A DNA stretch of 40,754 bases from Oscillospiraceae bacterium (GTDB lineage: Bacteria > Bacillota > Clostridia > Oscillospirales > Ruminococcaceae), in NCBI GenBank assembly GCA_014799325.1, contig JAAVIE010000007.1:1-40754 (forward strand), given 5' to 3'. Positions 9,547 through 18,214 of this stretch are shown here, piece after piece. The stretch's first letter is position 1. Each line of letters opens with the position of its first letter. Position numbers and translations under genes: made by a program. The notes under the pieces were generated by a model. It was not told the DNA's origin. It ran no database searches and worked only from the letters and a program-made list of their open reading frames with translations.

Positions 9547-10801
9547 TTATTTTTGCAGCGGTATTCTGACAACAAATTCCACCTTTCCGCCGCGGCACTG
9601 CACCTCGATCTTACCGCTATGAGCGTTAACTATCGCTTTAGCTATTGCAAGCCCAAGCCCGTAATGTTTGTCGTCTCCGTTTCTGACAGTATCTGCACGG
9701 TAAAAGCGTTCAAATATTTGACTGCGGATCTCTGTGGGTATCTCGTCGCCGTCATTGATGACGGACAAAACGGCGAAATTGCGTTCGGATCGCAGCGCAA
9801 GGGTTACTTCTTTCTCCGCACGGCAGTAACGAATGGCGTTATCGAGAAGAATGGAAACAAGCTGTTTCATTTGAGCGCTGCTTCCCGAAATATATAATCC
9901 TTCCGATATATCGCATTGCAGCGTAAGATTTTTTTCAAAAGCGATACTCTCAAACGGCAGCGCTTCGCCATACACCAAACGGCTGAGGTCTACACGCTCT
10001 GCCTGTATCGAAACATTTTCGGTACGTGCAAGCTCAAGCAATTGAGCGACCAGTATGCCCATTCTTTCATTTTCGTATTGAATATTGGAAAGCCATTGAT
10101 TTTCACCGATCTCTCTTAAAAGTATCTCGGCATTTGCGCTGACGATAGACACTGGCGTTTTCAGCTCGTGACCTGCGTCGGATATGAACTGCTTCTGCTT
10201 GCCGTAAACCTCCTCAAGCGGACGAACGATCTGCCGCGCAAGATATACTGCAATGACGAACAGAAAAACTATCGCAGTGCAGCCGAATATCAGCGTATAC
10301 TGAAATAATGTGGTCATACCGCTCCCTATAACGGTATTGTCCTTGAACGCTACAAGCGTGTAATCTCCCTTATCCTTGACAAGGTAGATAAGGCTGCCGC
10401 TTGTTCCGTAAGCTCTGCCGCTGTCCATAATTTTTTTGGAGAGTTGCGCAAGCTCTTCGTCCTCATAAACTGCTGCGTTATTATCCTCAGCGAGAACATC
10501 TCCCTGAGCCGAAAGAGCAACCGAATAAAATGTGGAAAGACGAAAAGCGGGAGTGTCATCAAGCTGCGGCTCATCTTCGGGCGGATCATTGGGCGCAGGG
10601 TGCGGAGTCGGTTTGGGCGAATCATCTTCACCCGGCTGCTTGTCCAATGAGTACAGTTCTGCGTACCTTTCGAGCATCTCACGGTTTGTCTGTGAAACCT
10701 CATAATAGCTTGAACCGTAGATCACACAGCATGCCCATAAACAGCAGCACTAATACAGCCATTATCGACGCAACGATTTTTCGCCCGGACTTTTTAAACA
10801 T
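9547..10801 (-). pseudogene. Sensor histidine kinase with apparent N-terminal frameshift
   Basis: HisKA SDAGHELKTPVSIVSANAEIL and HATPase motifs. ATG 10801 reads MFKKSGRKIVASIMAVLVLLFMGMLC, then the frame shifts into VIYGSSYYEVSQTNREML. Confidence 0.8.
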
Positions 10802-11475
10802 TGTCATACCTCAATTCATACCCGATACCGCGGACGGCTTTAATTTCCGTTCGGGAATTAACAAACAGCAGTTTTTTCTTGTAAACGACATATACACTTC
10901 CACGTTATTATATTCAGTGTCACTTTCAAAGCCCCATATCTTAACGGCAAGCTGCTCACGGGTGAGTATCTGCCCTTGATTAACAATAAGATATTCAAGT
11001 ATGCGGTATTCCTTTTCGCTCAGGCGAACGCTCTGATTATTTGCGGAACAGGTGAGCGTTGACGCTGCGATATCAAGAGATATGTCGCCAAATGATAATA
11101 TTCCGTCGGTGGAATTTGTGCTTCGTCTCACAAGCGCCCGAAGCCGTGCAAGCAGCTCCTTTGTCATAAACGGCTTGGTGAGATAATCGTCCGCGCCGCA
11201 GTCAAGACCGTTGACCTTATCGTCAAGTTCACTTTTGGCCGTCAACATAAGAATGGGTGTGCGGATTCCCTTTTGCCGCGCTCTTTTCGCGATCTCATAG
11301 CCGCTCATACCCGGCAGCATAACATCAAGTATAACTATATCATAGATATCGGTTTCGATATAATCCATTCCCGACAGCCCGTCGAAGCAGCGTCGACCTC
11401 ATATTTTTCAAGCCGCAGTATTTCTGTGAGAGCCTGCGCCATTCTTTTCTCGTCCTCTACGATCAGTAATTTCAT
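10794..11475 (-). pseudogene. OmpR-family response regulator with two apparent frameshifts
   Basis: MKLLIVEDEKRMAQALTEILRLEKYEVDAAS / DGLSGMDYIETDIYDIVILDVMLPG / ...NNVEVYMSFTRK / KLLFVNSRTEIKAVRGIGYELRYDNV* lie in different frames. Confidence 0.82.
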
Positions 11476-11855
11476 TGCATACCGCCCCCTAATATCCGTA
11501 TTATTTTTGATTATAACATTAAAAAATTGATAAAAGATTGAACCTTGATTATATTTTATCATTTGATGTATAAAAAACAAGAGTTGCAGCAAGTTTATCA
11601 GACAGTGTTTGAACCGTCTCCGTGACCATGCCTTAACGATACGCTCCTAAGTTTACCGCTCGCTCCAAACAAAAGACCGCAGGCTGTTAAATTTGCGATT
11701 TGTAATTGTGCAAAAGAAAAGTCGCATTTCTTGTGTGACCCTAAATCGCGATCAGAAGCCTATGATTTTCAGCAAAGCTGAAAATCTAAAAATAGAGGCA
11801 GAGTTTTGCTCTGCCCGATTTTTGTTTTTGGCGGCTTGCCGCCAAAAATGGCGAC

Positions 11856-11897
11856 CAGATTGAAAAAACCTCCCGAATGGGAGGTTTTTTCAATCTG
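11856..11897. terminator. Bidirectional terminator-type palindrome
   Basis: 19-bp perfect arms CAGATTGAAAAAACCTCCC-GAAT-GGGAGGTTTTTTCAATCTG. Confidence 0.8.
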
Positions 11898-11939
11898 TGA
11901 TATTGTTACCAAAAAGATTTCTTAGTATTGGGAATTGTT

Positions 11940-12197
11940 TTAGACAATTTTTTCAAATACCATAGTAGCTTGAATGCGATCTCCGCCGAGCATACCCTTG
12001 CTACCTCCGTTGGATGTGGTTATAGTATGCAATCTGTATCCTTTGGATGCTTGATCGTTAATCACGGCTTCCAATTCGGTTAAATTTCCTGAACCTGTTC
12101 CCAAAAATTTCTCTTTAAGCGTTACCTGAAGAACAACATATTGCAGTGCTCTACCGGAAGCAGTGGAAAATGTTGATGAATCTGCATAATTGGGCAT
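11940..12197 (-). CDS. DUF4177-like small protein
   Basis: MPNYADSS...QYVVLQVTLKEKFLGTGSGNLTELEAVINDQASKGYRLHTITTSNGG...ATMVFEKIV; RBS AGGAGG before ATG 12197. Confidence 0.7.
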   Translation of the reverse strand: MPNYADSSTFSTASGRALQYVVLQVTLKEKFLGTGSGNLTELEAVINDQASKGYRLHTITTSNGGSKGMLGGDRIQATMVFEKIV

Positions 12198-12440
12198 AAT
12201 AAATAATCCTCCTGATATAATAAATTTTTTTATCATACAGCATGTCATCTGTATGATTTATGAATCGGAATACCGTTTTTAAAAGGTATTGATAATATAT
12301 TTTAAAAGTATTGATAATTTAAAAAAGTTCAGATAATAACCGAACTTTATTGAATACTGCACTGCGTTGTTGTGATTCATTTACAAAAGATTTTTTGAAT
12401 GAACCGTTAAAAATTATCACTATGCTGTGTAAATCCATTT

Positions 12441-12474
12441 AAAAATGCCCTTGGTAAAACCGAGGGCATTTTTC
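12441..12474. terminator. Terminator-like hairpin
   Basis: AAAATGCCCTTGG-TAAAA-CCGAGGGCATTTTT. Confidence 0.75.
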
Positions 12475-12480
12475 AAATGA

Positions 12481-12502
12481 TGTGGTTGGGGCGGAAGGAT
12501 TT
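12481..12502. repeat. attL-like core (duplicate of tRNA-Gln 3' end)
   Basis: Identical to 19835-19856. Confidence 0.9.
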
Positions 12503-12742
12503 AACAACGCTGTTTTCTGCCATTTTCTAACTTTTACAAAATGGTAATAAACGCCTTTATTAAGCCATTTTCTTTTATTTGATAGTTTCTCCCAAATCGC
12601 CAAAAATGAATAAATTTTAGTTTAATCGGGGATTTTTCGGGGATTTAAATATACAGATTTTTGATGTTATAAAAGCATATCTTAAGCATTATTTTTTTGG
12701 ATCGGGGAAATGCTGTAACGCTTGCTTTGACTTTGGATATAT

Positions 12743-13039
12743 TTAGCTTGCTAATTGAAATTGTTTCAGCTTGCAAAGGCGGTTTTCAAGGTCTGTAATG
12801 TCAAGTCCCCAACTCTTATATGCGGCTCTTGTGTTTACATTTGCGCTGTTCAGACTTGGGATATTATCAGCTGCCATTTGTTCCCTTGCCCTATTTTTCA
12901 ACTGTGTGATCGTCTTTGAGGACAGATCGCCTTTCTTGCTCTTGAATAGGGTTCTAATATCCTGTGATGTCAACTCGATATTTTCATAGTATGTTTTTAT
13001 TGCTGTTTCTAAACTTGTTATTTGTGGTGTTTGTGCCAT
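12743..13039 (-). CDS. Uncharacterised element-encoded protein
   Basis: 98-aa ORF MAQTPQITSLETAIKTYYENIELTSQDIRTLFKSKKGDLS...; start overlaps the upstream stop (TAATG). Confidence 0.7.
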   Translation of the reverse strand: MAQTPQITSLETAIKTYYENIELTSQDIRTLFKSKKGDLSSKTITQLKNRAREQMAADNIPSLNSANVNTRAAYKSWGLDITDLENRLCKLKQFQLAS

Positions 13040-13218
13040 TACTTGTTAATTTCCTTTCTGATGTTATTTAGTATGCTTTTTACAATGTCAATAGCTCTTT
13101 CAGCTACTTCAAGTTGTATTTGTAAATTGTCTGGCTGCTCCTGTTCACCCTGTGAATTACATAGATCAGTGTAATTGTTGAGTGCATTTTCTTGGGTTTG
13201 CGTTTCGTTCATTGTCAT
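13039..13218 (-). CDS. Small uncharacterised element protein (59 aa)
   Basis: Manual translation MTMNETQTQENALNNYTDLCNSQGEQEQPDNLQIQLEVAERAIDIVKSILNNIRKEINK*; below the ORF-track cutoff; TAATG coupling to the next gene. Confidence 0.65.
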   Translation of the reverse strand: MTMNETQTQENALNNYTDLCNSQGEQEQPDNLQIQLEVAERAIDIVKSILNNIRKEINK

Positions 13219-13275
13219 TCATTTCATTCCTTTCATTCTGTTTTTTCCTGCTCTGGCTTTGCGTAATCCTTCCTC

Positions 13276-13467
13276 TTTCACTTATAGGGGAGGTGACAGG
13301 GTGGGTATAATGCTTTTATGTATGCGGTTTTGTGGTTTTCTCTATTTGCGGGTTGTCTGAATTTTTTACAAGTGAGTGTATTTTATATCTGTTGTTTTTC
13401 CTGCCTTTTCCTTTTGGTTATTTTGAAGCGGCAAGGGCGGTGGGATCGGTGAGAGCGTAGCCAAAAA
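13276..13467. repeat. 192-bp direct repeat, copy 1
   Basis: Identical by line-by-line comparison to 17035-17226. Confidence 0.97.
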
Positions 13468-13471
13468 GAAA

Positions 13472-13500
13472 AGAGAGCCGCTCTTTTGGCTCTCTCTTGG
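13472..13500 (-). terminator. Terminator after the serine recombinase
   Basis: AAGAGAGCCGCTCTTTTGGCTCTCTT hairpin. Confidence 0.7.
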
Positions 13501-13513
13501 TATGCTTATGTGT

Positions 13514-14206
13514 TTATTCCGTTTCCCCTGCTTCCTCTGCTCTTATCTGTTTCTTGTATCTGAAATAGGTTCCACGGTCTACGCCTGCCAACTTGATACA
13601 TTCATTATCCGACAAACTGCCGCCAAATGTGTGACAGTGCTGTTTTATAACTTCTTTGGCTTTTATTGACTTTTGGGTTATAAGCTTTGCTCCTTTTGGC
13701 TGTCCTACTCTTTTCCCTGCCGCTTTTGCTTCTCTAAGTCCTTCGCTTGTGCGTTGCTTAAGGTCTTGCACTTCTTTTTCCGCTTGTTCAAAGGCTAATT
13801 GTATTTGCTTTGTTGCCAGCTTTTTCAAGTAGCTGTTTACGCCCTTAAGTATGTCGTCTATATCGTCTCCTGTAAGGGTTATACTATTGGATAGGGCGGC
13901 TTTGTAGGTTGCTGTATTTATAAAAGGCTCTTTCAGGAAAATAAGCTCTATTCCTTCATCATACAGTTTTAGGTATTCCCTTACTCCTTCGGCGGCGTTG
14001 CGGCTCATTCTGCTGACACTGTCAAATATAACCGTATCGCCTGTCTGTAGTTTCTTTAACAGCTTTTCCCACTGAGGGCGGCTTTGCTTTGTTCCTGTGT
14101 AGATTTCCTCAATAATTGCGGCGGCTGGGTATGCTTTAGAAATGTTTTCGATCTGTCTTGCAAGGTTTTGTTTTGGTGTGCTTATTCTGCAATATCCGTA
14201 TAACAT
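13514..14206 (-). CDS. Serine recombinase (resolvase/invertase family)
   Basis: MLYGYCRISTPKQNLARQIENI N-terminus with catalytic Ser, FDSVSRMSRNAAEG, C-terminal HTH. Confidence 0.93.
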   Translation of the reverse strand: MLYGYCRISTPKQNLARQIENISKAYPAAAIIEEIYTGTKQSRPQWEKLLKKLQTGDTVIFDSVSRMSRNAAEGVREYLKLYDEGIELIFLKEPFINTATYKAALSNSITLTGDDIDDILKGVNSYLKKLATKQIQLAFEQAEKEVQDLKQRTSEGLREAKAAGKRVGQPKGAKLITQKSIKAKEVIKQHCHTFGGSLSDNECIKLAGVDRGTYFRYKKQIRAEEAGETE

Positions 14207-15734
14207 TTTATATACGCTCCTTTTAGTATGCTTTTTACCGTTCGGTAGTTTCCATACTTAAACTATATCACATTATAACGGATTTGTCAAGAGGTTTTTT
14301 GTAATTTGCATACTTTTTTACAGTTGGTTAAATTGCATACTGCTTTTTAGCGGTGATTATAGCCAAAAAAGGAGGGCTTATTTTTAAAGGTTCAATATGC
14401 ACCTTTAAGAATTTGTAATTAAGGGGTGGGCGAAACGTCCAAAGGGGTCTCCTTTTAAGGGCTCCCTTTTCGTTCTTAAAGGTGAATTATCCACCTTTAA
14501 AGCCTGATACTGTTCGTTTGCCGCTTCGTAACATACAAGCGTGTAATTAAGCCACTTTACGAACGGTACAAAATGTTCCTTTCGTAATTTACCCACTCCC
14601 TAAATAGCAGAACAACAAGGCGGTAGGGGGGTATTTCCATTTTTATTTACCTTTTCAATTCTTCCCAAAAGGTGAGTTACTACACTTGTTTTTCAACTGC
14701 CTATTTTCAAATTTACCAAAAGCAGAGTGTAAAGGGAGCGGTAAAAAGCCGACCCCATCGTAAAATGCTACGGGGTCACTTTCGATTCTTAAAGGGAGTT
14801 TAACCCCCCTTAAGAAATTCTATTTTACTATATACTCACTAACTCAGGGTCAAAATAACCTTGAGCTTCTCTCGGCTACCGTTTTGGTACCCTACATTAT
14901 TGACTGTTTTTGGTTAAAATGTATAAAAATAGCTATATAAACTATAAAATATTTGTCAATAATTTATTTTCTTTCCCTTAATAAAAAATATCCAGAAAAG
15001 CAACTTGAAATCAAGCGCCGCAGAAGTGCTTGTATAAAGGCTCTACGCTGTTTTATGTACTGCTTGCTTGTGTCTGCTTCAAGGTTTTATTCCTGATTAA
15101 AGTCCGAGTATAAAGGCATTTTAGCAGTATATATTTTTATAAGCAGTAATGTTAATGCTGGATAAGCTGTTTAATATCGATCTTTATTCAATTTTTATCC
15201 AAAAAAGAATATAGCAGTGGTTAAAACACGCTTAAACGGTTATATAAAGCCATTCTTATTAAATTTTTAGTCATAAAGCAGTAGCAATATATTATAGAGG
15301 ATATGACGGTTGATAAGGCACTTTATAGAGAGATAGAATTACATGATCCCGTTTTCGTTTAGCTGTTGTCTGCCTTATCGTGGCTCATATCGATTTAATA
15401 ATTCAGTCTTATATAAAAGACTGATTTGGTAAACATTTCCGTTAGTGCTTGTTATTTTTAGCTTGACTGATTGTAAAATAAATAACTGCTCCTACATTGT
15501 GTAGCGGTAATTACAGCGTATACCGATTTTTTTATTTTTTATTTTTCTTTTTTTGCTTGGTTTTCTGCCTTTGCCGCTACGTTTATATGGTGATAATTTG
15601 TAACAGGCTATTTCCATTTTTATTATATAAATACTATTTCTTTCTTTTAGAGAACGACCCAGCAAACGGCTCTATAAAAGGATTTATTTTGGAAGATGTG
15701 AAATTTTCGGACAGCGTTTTTCACATTTTCATTT

Positions 15735-16982
15735 TTACCTTACTTCGTTGATCCAATTTAGCAATAAATTTCTCATTCGTTCTGACGGTAGATACAACTC
15801 TATTGGCTCTCCGTTTCTGATCTGACTTCTCCATATCCATTGTAAAAGTGCAGAGAGTGCAAAAAGATCCTCATCAAATTCAATTTGGTAATGATTTACA
15901 AAGTGCTTTATATCGGGTGAAATAAATTCATTGATAAGATATGCTAAATACTTCTTTTGGCTATAGTTATTTGTAGCTTTTGCGTTACAAGCAACATGGC
16001 AATTTGAATATAGTCTGCCTTTTATATATTTTCGGAATGGTTTAAAAACAGTATACATATTATCTGCTGATCTTGATTTGGTAACTGTTCTGAAATAGTT
16101 TTCAGTATTCTTTTTTATTTGTTCCAATAGTGAAAAGTTTTTTGCTTTTATCTGTCTTTCATACCAACTTTTTGACAAAGGATTGGATTTACCAACTTTA
16201 TTACCAATATCATTGAATTTTCCCTCATAAATATGTAATAGCTTAACTCTGTCTTTCCTCTTTCTAAGCTCTAACTCCCTGCTATGCGGTATGATCTCTT
16301 TTCCGTCCTTGTCAAGCATATATTTCTCATATTGGATAGAATGAATATCAAAATATGATTTTTGAATACTGCCATTCCAAAGGTAAGTTAAAATATAGCT
16401 ATCTTTGAAGCATTTGAAGAAATCAACGGGGAAGTTCCACATTAAAATTTTTGCTATATTGTCATCTTCATTTTTAAAGCCCATAAGTGACTTAAAACTG
16501 CATAGTTCTTTTATTTCCTTGAATGCTCCCTTGTAGTTGTTTTTTTCTTCATTCCATATCAAAAAGCCGTCATTATCAAGTGATACTAAATGTTCTCTAA
16601 ATATGATCTTGCGGTCATCATTACTTATTTTGTAGGGTGCTAATACCTCTAAGCATTCATCAATAATAAGTGTGTAGTCTCTGCTCCTGAGAAGCTCCAA
16701 TATAGTTAAGTCCATTTTTTGAATAAGAGCGTGTGTTGTAACAATATTATCGTTTTTCTCAATCAGGTTTATAAAGCTCTTTTTCTTTGTTCCCCATAGC
16801 TTGGGATCGAACATCTCTATTATAGTTTCCTTTTTATACCGTTCGCATTCAGGCAAAAACGGCACAACACATAAAAATTTCTTTTCAGGGTGTGAGTTGA
16901 TGTAGTTGATCGCCCATCTGCTTTTACCGCTCCCCATAATGTCGTCTACGATCTTGATTTTGTTTTCTTGTGTTAAATTCAT
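15735..16982 (-). CDS. SF2 helicase-like P-loop NTPase
   Basis: Walker A DDIMGSGKSRWAINYI, Walker B YTLIIDECLEVL, C-terminal motif-VI-like QWIWRSQIRNGEPIELYLPSERMRNLLLNW. Confidence 0.72.
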   Translation of the reverse strand: MNLTQENKIKIVDDIMGSGKSRWAINYINSHPEKKFLCVVPFLPECERYKKETIIEMFDPKLWGTKKKSFINLIEKNDNIVTTHALIQKMDLTILELLRSRDYTLIIDECLEVLAPYKISNDDRKIIFREHLVSLDNDGFLIWNEEKNNYKGAFKEIKELCSFKSLMGFKNEDDNIAKILMWNFPVDFFKCFKDSYILTYLWNGSIQKSYFDIHSIQYEKYMLDKDGKEIIPHSRELELRKRKDRVKLLHIYEGKFNDIGNKVGKSNPLSKSWYERQIKAKNFSLLEQIKKNTENYFRTVTKSRSADNMYTVFKPFRKYIKGRLYSNCHVACNAKATNNYSQKKYLAYLINEFISPDIKHFVNHYQIEFDEDLFALSALLQWIWRSQIRNGEPIELYLPSERMRNLLLNWINEVR

Positions 16983-17034
16983 TTACTGTTACCTTCCTTA
17001 GTTAGATTAGAAAATAAAGCTGACTGACTTTATA

Positions 17035-17226
17035 TTTCACTTATAGGGGAGGTGACAGGGTGGGTATAATGCTTTTATGTATGCGGTTTTGTGGTTTTCT
17101 CTATTTGCGGGTTGTCTGAATTTTTTACAAGTGAGTGTATTTTATATCTGTTGTTTTTCCTGCCTTTTCCTTTTGGTTATTTTGAAGCGGCAAGGGCGGT
17201 GGGATCGGTGAGAGCGTAGCCAAAAA
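17035..17226. repeat. 192-bp direct repeat, copy 2
   Basis: Identical to 13276-13467. Confidence 0.97.
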
Positions 17227-17382
17227 AGATTGATCTTAAATCGACATTATGTCGGATTAAGAAAAGGGGACTTCATTTTAAAGATCCCTTTTTGGGTTGG
17301 ACATTTTGTCTAATCCAAACTAACATTGAGACAGTTTACAAGCTGTGGTTTAACTACAACCCGTAAATTGAAATAAATGAAA

Positions 17383-17413
17383 AAAAAGAGAGCCGCTCTA
17401 TTGGCTCTCTTGG
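17383..17413 (-). terminator. Terminator after the 17431-17847 gene
   Basis: AAAGAGAGCCGCTCTATTGGCTCTCTT, nearly identical to the hairpin at 13472. Confidence 0.7.
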
Positions 17414-17430
17414 TTATGTATTTACTACAT

Positions 17431-17847
17431 TTAAATTTTTACCTGCTTCAGCATATATATTGTATTTCCATCTCCTCTTACTCCAATAGGCTTATCAAGA
17501 TCATCTACATAACAATACCCCTTTTTGTAGGCGTGTTTTTCCAAAAACCTTTCAAATTCTTCAAGCTGTTCATCGGACAAACCATAGAACATATCAACTT
17601 CTTCCTTTTGGGGGAATTCTACGCCCTCTCTATCCATTCTCTTTTTGTATGCCCTAAACTCGTTATCCGTCAATTTCCGAGGGCGGGGAAGTGTGATTGC
17701 TTTGGCTATTACACTACACTGTTCAAAAGTCAATTCGGGGAGCCTTGAAACAATCTTGCCTATTACTTTGGGAAGTGTCATTCTGTCAAACTCGCAGTTA
17801 TCCAGATATGAATTGATCTTTAATGCTTCATCAATAAATTTGCTCAT
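17431..17847 (-). CDS. Uncharacterised element-encoded protein
   Basis: MSKFIDEALKINSYLDNCEFDRMTLPKVIGKIVSRLPELTFEQ...; start assigned to MSKF downstream of the track start. Confidence 0.7.
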   Translation of the reverse strand: MSKFIDEALKINSYLDNCEFDRMTLPKVIGKIVSRLPELTFEQCSVIAKAITLPRPRKLTDNEFRAYKKRMDREGVEFPQKEEVDMFYGLSDEQLEEFERFLEKHAYKKGYCYVDDLDKPIGVRGDGNTIYMLKQVKI

Positions 17848-17873
17848 TGTCTTTTCTTCTTTCTGTATAATGG

Positions 17874-17902
17874 TTGATTTTTTCATTCGCTTGTGTTATA
17901 AT
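17874..17902 (+). promoter_or_regulatory. Promoter opposing the 30-aa peptide gene (TTGATT-N17-TATAAT)
   Basis: -35 17874-17879, -10 17897-17902, 17-nt spacer. Confidence 0.65.
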
Positions 17903-17961
17903 GTGTATGTTGGAGTGACGGCGGCAACCGCCACCCCTCAACACATTGCAATCACAAGTTT

Positions 17962-18054
17962 TTACTTGCGCTTGCTGTTGTTTGCCGTTTTAAGGTTGTA
18001 AAGATTTGTGGCTATACAGAACCCAAAAACGACTATGACTATAACAACAGCCAT
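17962..18054 (-). CDS. 30-aa hydrophobic peptide, type I toxin-like candidate
   Basis: Manual translation MAVVIVIVVFGFCIATNLYNLKTANNSKRK*; AAGGAG SD 9 nt upstream; hydrophobic N-half and basic C-terminus. Confidence 0.6.
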   Translation of the reverse strand: MAVVIVIVVFGFCIATNLYNLKTANNSKRK

Positions 18055-18059
18055 TTTTT

Positions 18060-18091
18060 AAATCTCCTTTCCGTAAGGGGATTTATTTTTT
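18060..18091 (+). terminator. Intrinsic terminator of the putative antisense RNA; same palindrome masks the peptide SD on the other strand
   Basis: 10-bp stem (with one G-U) plus ATTTTTT. Confidence 0.6.
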
Positions 18092-18112
18092 GCGCTCCCT
18101 TACTGTGATCAT

Positions 18113-18141
18113 AGTATAACACTATTTACACAAATAGTAAA
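18113..18141 (-). promoter_or_regulatory. Promoter of the 30-aa peptide gene (TTTACT-N17-TATACT)
   Basis: Minus strand; overlaps the operator-like repeat 18122-18137. Confidence 0.6.
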
Positions 18142-18210
18142 TAGCTGAATACAAAAAATAAAACAATCTACTATTTACACAAATACATGTTTCTCTATTT
18201 GTGCAAATAG
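18122..18210. promoter_or_regulatory. Three operator-like repeats CTATTT-N4-AAATAG
   Basis: 18122-18137 and 18195-18210 perfect arms; 18171-18186 one mismatch. Confidence 0.65.
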
Positions 18211-18214
18211 CAAA

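Larger units (their letters stand above)
17909..18091 (+). ncRNA. Putative antisense RNA covering the 30-aa peptide gene
   Basis: Inferred start just after the -10 at 17902; ends at hairpin AAATCTCCTT-TCCGT-AAGGGGATTT followed by ATTTTTT. Confidence 0.45.

Noticed and set aside
14405-14596. 63-aa ORF (MGKLRKEHFVPFVKWLNY...)
   Set aside because: GTG start, overlaps the inverted-repeat region and lacks recognised motifs; left unannotated though it could be a gene fragment.
15497-15751. 84-aa Phe/Tyr-rich plus-strand ORF
   Set aside because: Low-complexity T-rich sequence; no clear RBS.
13276-17226. 192-bp repeats as the att sites of the element
   Set aside because: They are internal; the 22-bp tRNA-derived repeats at 12481 and 19835 fit the integrase and tRNA target better.
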